Counted from the first letter of the stretch, positions 1 through 7,855 are shown. The stretch: 35,361 nucleotides of DNA from Chitinophagaceae bacterium (GCA_016787135.1 JAEUVK010000091.1:1-35361); one strand, 5' to 3'. The notes: generated by a model from the letters alone, not told the origin. Program-made: numbers and translations.

Positions 1-576
1 CTTTTTCTCTGCGCATTTACAGACCGGTCACTCTACGAAGCGAATATTGCAAAAGTTAAGCTGGCATTTTTAGATCTTCTTTATGGCCTGCAGTGTGAAT
101 TTGAAGTCGGTTGTATCCCGGGCGACCCCCAACGGCCACAAGGCCGGCACTTGCCCGACTTCGATGAAATGAATTGCCAGTATAAAACAGAACTGTCAAT
201 TCCATATGCACAAAAACTTTTCAGCATTAAAGTCGAGTGCAATAAAATGACGACGCAGTTTGATTTGAAATATGTGAAGGGTTCACTTGAAGAAAACCTG
301 GCCAATGGAAAGTACCATGGTACAGTGCAAATCGAACAAAAAATAGGAAGTGATAATATTGAACTTGGCCCAATTAAACTTGGTGGATCCAAATTGTCTG
401 CCGGTGCAGGTGTCGAATTTACCGAAGGCGGAATACAAGATGTCTTTGTTACCGGCACTGCAATCACAAAGGCAGGGCCCGTAACCGTAGCAGGCGCCGA
501 AGCCCGGGTTAGTGTTATAACCGGAAGCACTTCGATCACTGGTAAGGGAGCATTGAACGGAATCAGCATCAAATAA
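1..576 (+). CDS. C-terminal part of an unrecognised protein, cut by window edge
   Basis: Frame 1 is open from the first base to the TAA at 574-576, so this is the last 191 codons of a longer gene. A TTG at 151 could be mistaken for a start, but the frame continues upstream without a stop and reads like protein. The visible part has a Cys-containing mixed region followed by a Gly/Thr/Val-rich, beta-like tail of alternating small and hydrophobic residues (about the last 70 residues), which suggests a repetitive beta structure. I do not recognise the family. From memory, similar glycine-rich tails end large TPR or surface-associated proteins in Bacteroidota, but that is a weak inference. The next gene on the same strand starts 27 bases later, so the two may be co-transcribed. 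Confidence 0.7.
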   Translation, partial: LFLCAFTDRSLYEANIAKVKLAFLDLLYGLQCEFEVGCIPGDPQRPQGRHLPDFDEMNCQYKTELSIPYAQKLFSIKVECNKMTTQFDLKYVKGSLEENLANGKYHGTVQIEQKIGSDNIELGPIKLGGSKLSAGAGVEFTEGGIQDVFVTGTAITKAGPVTVAGAEARVSVITGSTSITGKGALNGISIK

Positions 577-603
577 GAATTTTTATCTAAATCCTTAAAT
601 ATT

Positions 604-1800
604 TTGAAACAACAATTTATTATGTCACTGGCCGTGCTTCTTGGATTACAAGCATCGCCCCAGAATAAAATTCCTACAGAAACTCCCTGCACCGATGTTA
701 TGGCGCAAACTGCAAAAGGCAGATGGATAAAATCTAACGACCTCGGTACGCATAATTCTAAAGAAACAAATAGCCTACAGGATAAAATTCATGAACTGAT
801 TCTAAAAATTTATCCCGAACCAAAAGGTGTGGACGCTGTATGGCACCGCTCTGCAGGGATTAGTTATTTTGGATCAAAACGTAAATACTATAAAACCAAT
901 GATGACAGGCTCACATTCGATTATTTCAATACTCCGCATTTTTTACAATACACGTATACGGCAGGTTTCTTTCGCTACAGGTGTGATGCGTATGAGAAAA
1001 ATATTTTGCATCCGGGTTATCCCGGAGAAACAGGCACCTGGCTTAACATCATTGCAAATGGAAACATTGGATATCCCCTTACAGATGATAACTGGACAAT
1101 AAATGGATTGCCGGTTATGACAATGAAACCGGCGCAATACAAAGAAGATGGTTATGAATTTTATTATCCTGAACCTGACCGGAATGTCCGCGGCGCTCTT
1201 GTTTACCGGAAAGGAGGAGTTTTACCGTATATAACTGTAACAAGAAAACAATACCTCGATTACTGTACTATTTTCCACTCCAAAACTGCTGATGTAACTA
1301 TCAGGGGCTTTGAACAAATGCCGGTCCGATCAGCAGAAGAACAGGAAAAAGAAAAAAACACAAAAATTGCCAGGCTGCAAAAACAATTTGCCAATGATGC
1401 AAAAAAACTACAGGCAAATATTGACTACTATCTCTCGGGTTATAAAACTGATCAACAGATAAGAGATGAAAAAATAAGAGAAGCAAAAAAGATAAAGGAA
1501 GATATTGTAAAAAAATTCACAGATGAAATGGAAAAATCCAAAAATGAAGGATTGCTGAACTCTCCTGCTATGGTAAGAGTAATGTATTATGCAGAACCTG
1601 TATTTGAAACCGACCCCGTATTGGGAATGCAGGTAATAACTGAAAATCCTGATTACATACGAAAAGATCTGCCCAAGCATGTTCCCCAGCTTTTCGAAAT
1701 TAACCTGGTATGGAATGAATGGAAAGCGCAGGCAAATTTTGCAAAAATCTTTCAGGAGAAATTCCCTACCGATAAGCTGCAGGCAATAATCGATAAATAA
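604..1800 (+). CDS. Secreted protein of unknown function with a central coiled coil
   Basis: A 398-residue protein that I do not recognise. With the TTG start at 604 the N-terminus is a short signal peptide: Lys2, a hydrophobic stretch over about residues 6-17, then a polar Gln/Asn/Lys region. The ATG at 622 would drop the Lys and give a poorer signal, so I prefer TTG, though neither has a clear ribosome binding site. Residues 60-235 are rich in aromatic residues and Gly. Residues about 240-320 are Lys/Glu-rich and probably helical or coiled coil. The tail is mixed. No catalytic motif is visible. It lies between two other uncharacterised plus-strand genes, with 27 bases before it and 8 bases after, which suggests one transcription unit. 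A role in the envelope is inferred only from the signal peptide. Confidence 0.7.
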   Translation: MKQQFIMSLAVLLGLQASPQNKIPTETPCTDVMAQTAKGRWIKSNDLGTHNSKETNSLQDKIHELILKIYPEPKGVDAVWHRSAGISYFGSKRKYYKTNDDRLTFDYFNTPHFLQYTYTAGFFRYRCDAYEKNILHPGYPGETGTWLNIIANGNIGYPLTDDNWTINGLPVMTMKPAQYKEDGYEFYYPEPDRNVRGALVYRKGGVLPYITVTRKQYLDYCTIFHSKTADVTIRGFEQMPVRSAEEQEKEKNTKIARLQKQFANDAKKLQANIDYYLSGYKTDQQIRDEKIREAKKIKEDIVKKFTDEMEKSKNEGLLNSPAMVRVMYYAEPVFETDPVLGMQVITENPDYIRKDLPKHVPQLFEINLVWNEWKAQANFAKIFQEKFPTDKLQAIIDK

Positions 1801-1808
1801 ATTTCAAA

Positions 1809-2315
1809 ATGGCAAACTACAAAAAGACCAGAATAATATTCATTCTCCCTTTCTTTATTCTTGGAAATACTAAGAATGTCAGTACTGATCATGTGTCTAA
1901 ATGGAGCGGGACAGTAAGCTTCTTCGAGAAAAGAATAGGATCAGAAGGATTCATAAGTGAGTGGCACATGGATGCTACAATTACTAACGACACCGGAAGT
2001 GTAACTCATTCATCCAAATACAGCGATGCTCATGGCTATGGGCAATGCAGAAATAATGGTAAAACGGAACTCGAAGTGGGTATTGATGACGAAAAACATT
2101 CATACTCGATTTCTGTGAATGTACCTGGTTGCAATGGTACTCAAACCAGGAATGGGGTAGAATCACCTTACCCCGTAACAGATGAAACAGCGATTACAAT
2201 TAACGACCAGCCGTTGAGAACATCGAATACTTTATCAGGACGAACATCCAAAACTGATTTGTTGAATGGCCTCGAAATAATTACGATCTATACATGGCAT
2301 CTTACCAGGCGATAA
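1809..2315 (+). CDS. Small, probably secreted protein of unknown function
   Basis: A 168-residue protein starting 8 bases after the previous stop, so very likely translated from the same mRNA. The N-terminus (Lys4, Lys5, Arg7, then a hydrophobic stretch over residues 8-19) looks like a signal peptide or membrane anchor. The remainder is Ser/Thr/Gly-rich with alternating polar and hydrophobic residues, as in a beta-sandwich, and has two Cys residues (in CRNN and PGCNG contexts) that could form a disulphide after export. I recognise no family and assign no function. The stop codon lies within a perfect 16-base palindrome (2311-2326) that is too AT-rich to be a convincing terminator. Confidence 0.65.
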   Translation: MANYKKTRIIFILPFFILGNTKNVSTDHVSKWSGTVSFFEKRIGSEGFISEWHMDATITNDTGSVTHSSKYSDAHGYGQCRNNGKTELEVGIDDEKHSYSISVNVPGCNGTQTRNGVESPYPVTDETAITINDQPLRTSNTLSGRTSKTDLLNGLEIITIYTWHLTRR

Positions 2316-2890
2316 AATATTTTATCAGGCAGGGTCTCCCCCCTTTTGCGAATTGATCACAACCAAAAAAATACGAAAGAATTATAGTTTACCTAATGGT
2401 TTCCTATTCGTTTTTTTTTGATTTCGACCTATAATTTTGAAGCGGCTTCTGCCGCTAGTCCTGTATTTGTTTCTCTCTTTCAACGTTTTTGACAAAAGCT
2501 TACGTAAAAGAGCCAAAACATGGCAAGCACCTGCTTGATCGGCACACAGGTGGCTATATGGGCATCTGCTTACCAAAAGCATAACGGTATTGTAGCTGTA
2601 ATTGACAGGGGCGTAGACACTATCCAGGAAAACCTATTACCGTGGAAGTAAAGCCTCCGGGTGAATCGGAAAGGAAAGGAAAGTTTTCTGAACTTTCCGG
2701 CAATGGTTGTATCGTCAATGCGTATGAAGCCGTGAAACTAGCCTCGGTCATGGAGAAAGCAAAGAAATGATACCAAATGCCTGGCCTTGTATTCTTTGAA
2801 CCTTTTCTGAAAGTTTTAACGCCACGCAGAATAATCACGGTTTGTGGGTTTCCGTTTGTTAAGCATCTCAGTTTTGCTTAACCATTTTTT
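2316..2890. other. 575-base gap; possible decayed gene at about 2492-2770
   Basis: There is no intact gene here. Coding-like text is scattered over two plus frames. Frame 2 from about 2492 to 2587 reads as protein with a Gly/His/Leu-rich end and then stops. Frame 3 from an ATG at 2520 gives 43 codons. Frame 2 from 2606 to 2770 again reads as a plausible Glu/Lys-rich C-terminus ending in TGA. Together they look like one small gene broken by frameshifts, but I cannot name its family, and chance open frames are possible. The AT-rich part at 2330-2440 contains only homopolymer runs. A small hairpin (six pairs, TTCT loop) lies at 2441-2456. Confidence 0.3.
2858..2888 (+). promoter_or_regulatory. 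Hairpin plus T-run just before the L,D-transpeptidase gene
   Basis: GTTAAGC at 2858-2864 pairs perfectly with GCTTAAC at 2876-2882 around an 11-base loop and is followed by CATTTTTT and then the ATG at 2891. It has the shape of a weak intrinsic terminator placed over the ribosome binding region. It could end the upstream unit or act as a leader structure. The stem is AT-rich, so the call is weak. Confidence 0.3.
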
Positions 2891-3532
2891 ATGTTCCACC
2901 CAAAGATCCTGCTGCTTCTGTTCGCTCTTATCTTATCCCTTGCATGGTTGTCCTCTTCCGGTATTTGGAAAAAAGCAAATACCAACCTGGCCCGAAGTAC
3001 ACTGAAAAAACATGATCCTGCTGTAAATACAATAAAAAAGCTCAGGTCAAAAGCGGATGATGCGGCTAACTTTATTAAACAGAAAAACTTCAATGAAAAT
3101 ATTTGTTTCCTAGTTGACATGAGCCTTCCTTCAGGTCAGAACAGGTTTTTCGTATATGATCTGAAGAAAGACACTTTGCAAAACTCCGGGCTCGTTACCC
3201 ATGGCCGCTGCAATAAGAACTGGCTGGAGGGAAGAAAATATGGCAATACTGTCGGCTGTGGATGCACTTCATTGGGCAAATACAAGATCGGGTATTCGTA
3301 TAACGGCAAGTTCGGTTTGGCATTCAAACTATACGGATTAGATAAAACCAATGATAAAGCTTTTTCCCGTTTTGTAGTACTTCATTCACATGATTGTGTT
3401 CCAGAGACAGAGGTAGCTGATGATATCTGTCAAAGTGATGGTTGTCCGACGGTTGCCCCGGGATTCCTTCAGCAACTGAAGCCGGTCATCAGCAGGTCAG
3501 ACAGACCTTTACTGCTATGGATATTTGAATAA
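2891..3532 (+). CDS. L,D-transpeptidase catalytic domain protein (YkuD_2 type)
   Basis: A 213-residue protein with an N-terminal membrane segment or signal anchor (residues 5-20), a helical linker rich in Lys and Asp (27-68), and a C-terminal domain matching the YkuD_2 branch of murein L,D-transpeptidases. The usual elements are visible: the start of the domain in a FFVYDL-like strand (about 86-91), a Gly/Cys-rich loop at about 117-126, the conserved His pair in HSHDC (His165, His167), and the catalytic Cys185 in SDGC. Such enzymes cross-link peptidoglycan stem peptides or attach proteins to them, and act outside the inner membrane. The length suits the family. The ATG at 2891 is the first in frame and directly precedes the hydrophobic segment. 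It is convergent with osmC. Confidence 0.85.
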   Translation: MFHPKILLLLFALILSLAWLSSSGIWKKANTNLARSTLKKHDPAVNTIKKLRSKADDAANFIKQKNFNENICFLVDMSLPSGQNRFFVYDLKKDTLQNSGLVTHGRCNKNWLEGRKYGNTVGCGCTSLGKYKIGYSYNGKFGLAFKLYGLDKTNDKAFSRFVVLHSHDCVPETEVADDICQSDGCPTVAPGFLQQLKPVISRSDRPLLLWIFE

Positions 3533-3542
3533 AGATTTCACT

Positions 3543-3584
3543 GAAAACAAAAATGCCATTCCGATTCAGTAACGGGATGGCATT
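3543..3584 (-). terminator. Intrinsic terminator of the scpA-osmC unit
   Basis: A 12-pair stem with one G-T pair (3552-3563 with 3573-3584, 9-base loop) is followed on the minus strand by TTTTTGTTTTC. It lies 20 bases past the osmC stop. On the plus strand there is no T-run, so it mainly serves the minus strand, although the convergent L,D-transpeptidase transcript may also fold there. Confidence 0.8.
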
Positions 3585-3604
3585 CTCTATTAGTAAGTGT
3601 GACA

Positions 3605-4015
3605 TCAGGCCAAAACAGCATCCATTGTAATGTCCGTATTCAGCAGTTTGCTGATCGGGCAATTGGCCTTTGCGTCAGCGGCACATTCTGCAAATTTGGC
3701 GGCATCTATTCCCGGCACAGAAGCTTTTACTTCAAGATGGCTTGATGTAATAGCGCCATTGTCCAGTGTAATAGTGCATTTGGTATCAATACTAGCAGGT
3801 GTAAAGCCGGCAGCGCCTAACACAAAACTTAATTTCATGGAAAAACAGCCTGCATGAGCAGCCGCTACCAGCTCTTCAGGATTGGTAAAAGTACCATCTT
3901 CGAAACGGCTGCGGAAATCATACGATGTGTTATCTAATACCTTGGATTTGGACGTGAGTGTCCCACTTCCTTCTTTTCCTGAACCTTTCCAGTTAGCAGA
4001 TGAATAACTTTTCAT
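3605..4015 (-). CDS. osmC: OsmC-type thiol peroxidase
   Basis: A 136-residue protein closely resembling Escherichia coli OsmC along its whole length. It has the RFE segment near residues 37-39, the NPEELVAAAHAGCFSM block with the peroxidatic Cys57, and the NCPISKLL block with the second Cys119. The family reduces organic hydroperoxides through this Cys pair, with a conserved Arg (Arg37) and Glu (Glu47 or Glu48) near the thiol, in the cytoplasm. It starts 19 bases after the scpA stop on the same strand, with no TAnnTTTG box between, so it is probably the second gene of an scpA-osmC transcript. The pairing has no obvious functional logic. Confidence 0.92.
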   Translation of the reverse strand: MKSYSSANWKGSGKEGSGTLTSKSKVLDNTSYDFRSRFEDGTFTNPEELVAAAHAGCFSMKLSFVLGAAGFTPASIDTKCTITLDNGAITSSHLEVKASVPGIDAAKFAECAADAKANCPISKLLNTDITMDAVLA

Positions 4016-4034
4016 AATAAGAATACTTTAATGT

Positions 4035-4823
4035 TTATTGAGGTTGATTTTCTTCTTCCAGTTCAGCCAGGCGATTCTCCGGCTCATTGTACTCAATGAT
4101 AAAATTGTTCTTCCCTTCCCCGATCAGTATTTTCAGGAATTTCTGCTGAACCAGTTCAAGCAGGGACAAGAAAAGAAAGATAGCATGAACCCTGTTATCT
4201 GCTTTATCAAATATCTTCTCAAATGAAACGGTCTTTTCAGCTTGCGCCAGTGAAAGCATATCCTGGCGGCTATTCTCCATGGTATAATTATACTGAACAA
4301 CAGTATGGACTGGCTTATTGACCCTGTCAGAATATTTTTGCATTGCCCTTTCAAAGGCACGCATGAGTTTGAAGAGAGTGATGTTCTGTATCTCCGTTCC
4401 CTCACCCGCTTCTTCACCTATCCATGAAAGTTCTTTCTGGATATTACCACGCTTAACCGCCAGCATCCGCAGTGCTTCCATCTCGGCCATCTGCGCAGAG
4501 GCTTCTTTGAAACGCTTATATTCGAGTATCTTATTGATCAGTTCCTGTCTTGGGTCTATCTCATTACCCTGCGCATCAAGATCTTTTCTTGGCAGCAGCA
4601 TTTTTGCTTTGATACGCATCAGGGTAGATATGAAAAGAATGAACTCACTGGAAAGCTCGATATTCAGTGACTCCTGCTGATGGATGTAGTCCAGGAAATC
4701 ATTGGTGATCTTAGTAATGGGGATGTTATAGATGTCCAGTTCGTCCCTTTCGATGAAGAATAACAGAAGATCAAAAGGCCCTTCAAACTGCGGTAACTTT
4801 ATCTGGTACGATGTATTGGTCAC
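4035..4823 (-). CDS. scpA: Segregation and condensation protein A
   Basis: A 262-residue kleisin subunit of the bacterial SMC condensin complex. The start is diagnostic: the IKLPQFEGPFDLLLFFIERDELDI-like helix (residues 8-31), which in ScpA contacts the SMC neck. A central acidic helical linker and a C-terminal winged-helix part (about 190-250) follow. It bridges the two SMC heads together with ScpB during chromosome compaction. The start is GTG at 4823. The only in-frame codons upstream before a stop are AGG and ACA, and an AGGA sits just upstream, so GTG is the only sensible choice. No scpB gene is nearby. Confidence 0.93.
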   Translation of the reverse strand: MTNTSYQIKLPQFEGPFDLLLFFIERDELDIYNIPITKITNDFLDYIHQQESLNIELSSEFILFISTLMRIKAKMLLPRKDLDAQGNEIDPRQELINKILEYKRFKEASAQMAEMEALRMLAVKRGNIQKELSWIGEEAGEGTEIQNITLFKLMRAFERAMQKYSDRVNKPVHTVVQYNYTMENSRQDMLSLAQAEKTVSFEKIFDKADNRVHAIFLFLSLLELVQQKFLKILIGEGKNNFIIEYNEPENRLAELEEENQPQ

Positions 4824-4841
4824 TGTCCTTTATTTTATAAA

Positions 4842-4878
4842 AAGAAAATCCTGTATAAGTTAATTTTTCTTATACAGG
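4842..4878 (-). terminator. Second hairpin between mscL and scpA
   Basis: An 11-pair perfect stem (4848-4858 with 4868-4878, 9-base loop) is followed on the minus strand by TTTTCTTTTT. It is the distal member of a tandem pair downstream of mscL. It also lies only 25 bases before the scpA start, so it could instead belong to the scpA leader. Confidence 0.65.
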
Positions 4879-4893
4879 ACTCCAAAAATAAGG

Positions 4894-4919
4894 GAAAAAT
4901 GCCTGCCGTGGCAGGCATT
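4894..4919 (-). terminator. First terminator after mscL
   Basis: A GC-rich stem AATGCCTGCC / GGCAGGCATT (4898-4907 with 4910-4919, very tight loop) is followed on the minus strand by TTTTCCC. It lies 44 bases past the mscL stop. Confidence 0.6.
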
Positions 4920-4962
4920 AATTATCCCCAATGTATTCATACGTTTTATGAAAATCTGATCC

Positions 4963-5337
4963 TTATCTTTTCTTCAACTCATCCCTGATCTCACGAAGAA
5001 GAGTAATATCCTCGGGCGGGGCGGCAGGTGCAGCCGCTTCCTCTTTCTTTTTTGTTTTGTTGATTGCTTTCACAACTATAAAAAGGAAGAAAGCGATCGC
5101 AATGAATTTCACAATAGCGGTAATGGCCATGCCATATCGTAATTGCGCACTACCCACTGTGATAGCCAATGAATCGAAGTCTATTCCGCCGGTGATCATT
5201 CCGACGATCGGCATTATAACATGATCGACTATAGCACTTACAATAGCCCCGAATGCGCCGCCGATCACAACACCGATAGCGAGGTCAATAACATTGCCTT
5301 TCATGGCAAAATCCTTGAATTCTTTAAGCATTCCCAT
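4963..5337 (-). CDS. mscL: Large-conductance mechanosensitive channel
   Basis: A 124-residue MscL, the homopentameric inner-membrane channel that opens under high membrane tension to release solutes during osmotic downshift. It shows the N-terminal amphipathic helix (MGMLKEFKDFAMKGNVIDLA), TM1 rich in Gly and Ala (about 16-42), a periplasmic loop with GGIDF, TM2 (about 68-92), and a charged cytoplasmic C-terminal bundle. The frame is open up to 5403, but the extra 22 residues do not match the family and the amphipathic helix begins at the ATG at 5337, so I chose that. An ATG at 5331 is a close alternative. Two hairpins follow the gene. Confidence 0.93.
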   Translation of the reverse strand: MGMLKEFKDFAMKGNVIDLAIGVVIGGAFGAIVSAIVDHVIMPIVGMITGGIDFDSLAITVGSAQLRYGMAITAIVKFIAIAFFLFIVVKAINKTKKKEEAAAPAAPPEDITLLREIRDELKKR

Positions 5338-5425
5338 AATGTTGGTTTTAAGAGTGAGGTAAAAGTTGGTCTGAAAACAAGGAAAAGATAAGGGAAAGGC
5401 CACAAATAAAAAAAGACATTGCTCA

Positions 5426-6172
5426 TCATTTCTTCAGGCCGGGATACTGCATGTTTAACCCTTTCAAGAGTTTATACAATTTATCTGCAACAATATATTC
5501 TTTATACCAGTTCTGGTCTGCAGGAACTACCGTCCATGGCACATCATTACAGTTATTAAAACAATCTTCATACATCTGCATATACACATCCCAGAGTTTC
5601 GCTTCTTCAAAATCCTTTTCATTATACTTCCACATCTTGCCAGGGTCTTTCATTCTTTCTGCCAGACGTTCCTGTTGTTCCGCGGGAGAAATATGCAGGT
5701 AGAATTTTAAAATATGGGTACTGTTATGTTCCTGCAACAGCTTTTCAAAATCATTGATGGCCTTCATTCGTTTTACAGCCGTCTTATCATCACACCATTT
5801 ATGCACCCTTGTTACCAGTATATCTTCATAGTGGGACCTGTTGAAGATCTGTATCATTCCCCTTGCGGGAGCATAGTGATGTATTCTCCACAAAAAATCA
5901 TGTGATAATTCTTCGGGAGTCGGCGCTTTGTATGATCGCACTGCTACTCCTTGCGGATTCATATTCCCAAGAACATCCCGTATCAATCCATCTTTACCGC
6001 TGGCATCCATGCCCTGTATCACTACAAGAACAGAATGTTTGCCTTCCGCAAATAAAAGGTTTTGCAGTTCATCCAGTTCTTCTACCATCTTTCCTGTCTT
6101 CTCCTTAATTTCTTTTTTATCCAGTTCTTTCGGCGCCCTTGTGTCTATATCTTTCAGGCTGATCTTACCCAT
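5426..6172 (-). CDS. Polyphosphate kinase 2 family protein
   Basis: A 248-residue PPK2-type phosphotransferase that moves phosphate between polyphosphate and nucleotides in the cytoplasm. It has the Walker A variant GMDASGKDG (residues 54-62), the APARG segment at 101-105, and the lid or Walker B block NRSHYED (111-117). The C-terminal helical part contains the conserved Trp-rich region. The length fits the short single-domain PPK2 enzymes. Whether it prefers AMP, ADP or GDP cannot be told from sequence alone. A perfect -7 box lies 16 bases upstream of the ATG. It is divergent from the EamA transporter gene. Confidence 0.9.
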   Translation of the reverse strand: MGKISLKDIDTRAPKELDKKEIKEKTGKMVEELDELQNLLFAEGKHSVLVVIQGMDASGKDGLIRDVLGNMNPQGVAVRSYKAPTPEELSHDFLWRIHHYAPARGMIQIFNRSHYEDILVTRVHKWCDDKTAVKRMKAINDFEKLLQEHNSTHILKFYLHISPAEQQERLAERMKDPGKMWKYNEKDFEEAKLWDVYMQMYEDCFNNCNDVPWTVVPADQNWYKEYIVADKLYKLLKGLNMQYPGLKK

Positions 6173-6188
6173 ATAAAGAATATTTTAC

Positions 6189-6196
6189 CAAATATA
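6189..6196 (-). promoter_or_regulatory. -7 box TATATTTG of the PPK2 gene
   Basis: A perfect match to the Bacteroidota -7 element TAnnTTTG on the minus strand, 16 bases before the start codon. No clear -33 TTG was seen at the right distance. Confidence 0.6.
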
Positions 6197-6225
6197 AAAA
6201 ATGTAGCTCTGTAACCGGTTTTCCT

Positions 6226-6233
6226 GAACTTTG
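6226..6233 (+). promoter_or_regulatory. Possible -7 box GAACTTTG of the EamA gene
   Basis: One mismatch to TAnnTTTG, ending 11 bases before the ATG at 6245. It would form a divergent pair with the box at 6189-6196. Confidence 0.35.
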
Positions 6234-6244
6234 CCCTCATTTTT

Positions 6245-7168
6245 ATGAACAACAAGCTTATCAGCTGGATCATTTTCATTTTGCTTTGTTTTATCTGGGG
6301 CAGTTCTTTTATACTGATGAAAGAAAGCCTGAAAGGTCTTACTGCCACACAAGTCGCTTCTTTACGCATCTTTTCAGCAGCTGTTGTCTTTTTACCCTTT
6401 GCCTTTTTTCATATTTCCAGGATCCCGAAAAAGAAAATGGGGCTTGTTGTACTGGCTGGCTTGTTCGGCAATTTATTACCCGCCTTTTGCTTTGCCATAG
6501 CTATTCTTAAGCTGGACAGTTCATTAGCCGGTATTCTTAATTCCCTGACCCCAATATGTGTTGCCACCATTGCCATTGTTTTCTTCCGTGACAAAATAAA
6601 AGCCCGGAAGATCGCCGGCGTGATCATAGGTTTTTCTGGTCTTTGCGTTCTTACTTTCACTCAAAAAAATATCAGTCTTGACAACCTCGGCTATTCGTTA
6701 CTGATAATTGCCGGAACTATATTTTATGGTATCAATGTTAATCTTGTCGGTCATTACCTGAAAGGGATCAACCCGGTATATTTAGCCACAGTATCGCTCA
6801 GTTTTATGAGTTTGCCTGCCTTTTGCATTCTATGGCAACAAGGTTTCTTTCAATTGGATTTTTCGGATGCCGTGACCCAGTGGTCTGTTATCAACTCGGT
6901 CTTACTGGGCATCACTGCCAGTTCGTTTGCCACTATCATTTTTTATATGCTGGTGCAAAGGGCGGGGGGGCTTTTTGCTTCATTGGTTACGTATGGTATC
7001 CCGTTTGTGGCCTTATTCTGGGGATTTTTGGATGGAGAAAGCATTACTGTTACTGAAATAACCGGGCTTATCATTATCCTTTTCGGTGTATTTCTTGCCA
7101 ACTGGCCTGGTAAAAAAGAAAGCGGCACTAAAGCGCCGCCTGCTGAATACAATGCCAAAAAGCAATAA
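6245..7168 (+). CDS. EamA (DMT superfamily) membrane transporter
   Basis: A 307-residue inner-membrane protein made of two tandem EamA domains of about five helices each. The first half opens with the typical WGSSFILMK motif (about residues 19-27), and the second repeats the same layout from about residue 155, with Pro/Gly-rich helix turns. Members of the DMT superfamily export or import small metabolites such as amino acids. The substrate cannot be predicted. The C-terminus is Lys-rich and cytoplasmic. The gene ends only 5 bases from the convergent frr stop, and its last codons contain the hairpin that probably terminates frr transcription. Confidence 0.88.
   Translation: MNNKLISWIIFILLCFIWGSSFILMKESLKGLTATQVASLRIFSAAVVFLPFAFFHISRIPKKKMGLVVLAGLFGNLLPAFCFAIAILKLDSSLAGILNSLTPICVATIAIVFFRDKIKARKIAGVIIGFSGLCVLTFTQKNISLDNLGYSLLIIAGTIFYGINVNLVGHYLKGINPVYLATVSLSFMSLPAFCILWQQGFFQLDFSDAVTQWSVINSVLLGITASSFATIIFYMLVQRAGGLFASLVTYGIPFVALFWGFLDGESITVTEITGLIIILFGVFLANWPGKKESGTKAPPAEYNAKKQ
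7111..7139 (-). terminator. Probable frr terminator inside the EamA 3' coding end
   Basis: On the minus strand GCGGC (7139-7135) pairs with GCCGC (7126-7122) around an 8-base loop and is followed by TTTCTTTTTTA. It lies 35 bases past the frr stop and within the last codons of the convergent EamA gene. Confidence 0.6.
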
Positions 7169-7173
7169 AATTA

Positions 7174-7737
7174 TTAGACAGACATAATTTCTTTCTCTTT
7201 TGCGCTAAGGTGCTTTTCCACAACGGTAATGAATTTATCAGTTACCTGCTGTACATCAGCCTCGGCATCCTTGGCGGCATCTTCGCTAAGACCGTTCTTC
7301 TGCAATCGCTTGATATGTTCAATTGCATCACGGCGGATATTACGAATGGCTACTTTTGAATGTTCCCCTTCTCCCTGGCATCTTTTTACCAGCTCTTTTC
7401 TTCTTTCTTCCGTAAGCGGAGGCAGGAACAGCCTGATCAATGCGCCGTCATTCTGGGGGTTAATACCGATATTGGCCGCAATGATAGCTCTCTCAATAGG
7501 CTGGAGCATATTTTTTTCCCAGGGTTGAATGCTGAGTGTCCGGGCATCCATTACGTTAATATTGGCCACCTGGTTTATCGGCATCGGCGAGCCATAATAA
7601 TCCACTACTATTCCATCCAGCATTTGCGGATTGGCTTTACCGGCTCTGATCTTTGTCAATTCAGTTTCGAGGTGGCTGATCGCCTTTTTCATGTGATCTT
7701 CTGCAGTAGCAATGATCGAGGAAATATCTTCTGCCAT
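7174..7737 (-). CDS. frr: Ribosome recycling factor
   Basis: A 187-residue RRF, the normal size. With EF-G it splits the post-termination ribosome. Visible marks are the first helix, the ELTKIRAGKANPQMLDGIVVDYYG region (about residues 25-50, with the conserved Arg-Gly-Lys and the Tyr-Gly turn), and the PLTEERRKELVKRC segment (about 107-120) of the three-helix bundle. In many bacteria frr follows pyrH. Here it stands alone, with its own -7 box 38 bases upstream of the ATG and a converging transporter gene downstream. Confidence 0.97.
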   Translation of the reverse strand: MAEDISSIIATAEDHMKKAISHLETELTKIRAGKANPQMLDGIVVDYYGSPMPINQVANINVMDARTLSIQPWEKNMLQPIERAIIAANIGINPQNDGALIRLFLPPLTEERRKELVKRCQGEGEHSKVAIRNIRRDAIEHIKRLQKNGLSEDAAKDAEADVQQVTDKFITVVEKHLSAKEKEIMSV

Positions 7738-7775
7738 AAGTAATCTCTTTTTCGTTGCAGTATTAAAACGGGTAG

Positions 7776-7783
7776 CAAAGCTA
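7776..7783 (-). promoter_or_regulatory. -7 box TAGCTTTG of frr
   Basis: A perfect TAnnTTTG on the minus strand, giving a leader of roughly 33 bases before the frr ATG. Confidence 0.6.
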
Positions 7784-7798
7784 ATAAAACAGGATGTT

Positions 7799-7834
7799 AT
7801 AAAAAAAGCAGAAAGAATACCGGGTTCTTTCTGC
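7799..7834 (-). terminator. Intrinsic terminator of the WecA/TagO-like gene
   Basis: A perfect 10-pair stem (7808-7817 with 7825-7834, 7-base loop) is followed on the minus strand by seven T. It starts 22 bases past the stop codon. Confidence 0.85.
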
Positions 7835-7855
7835 TTATACTTATCTTAAATCGCT

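Noticed and set aside
81..692. 203-codon minus-strand open frame opposite the first gene
   Set aside because: It is antisense to a continuous plus-strand frame, has shadow-like composition and no family match.
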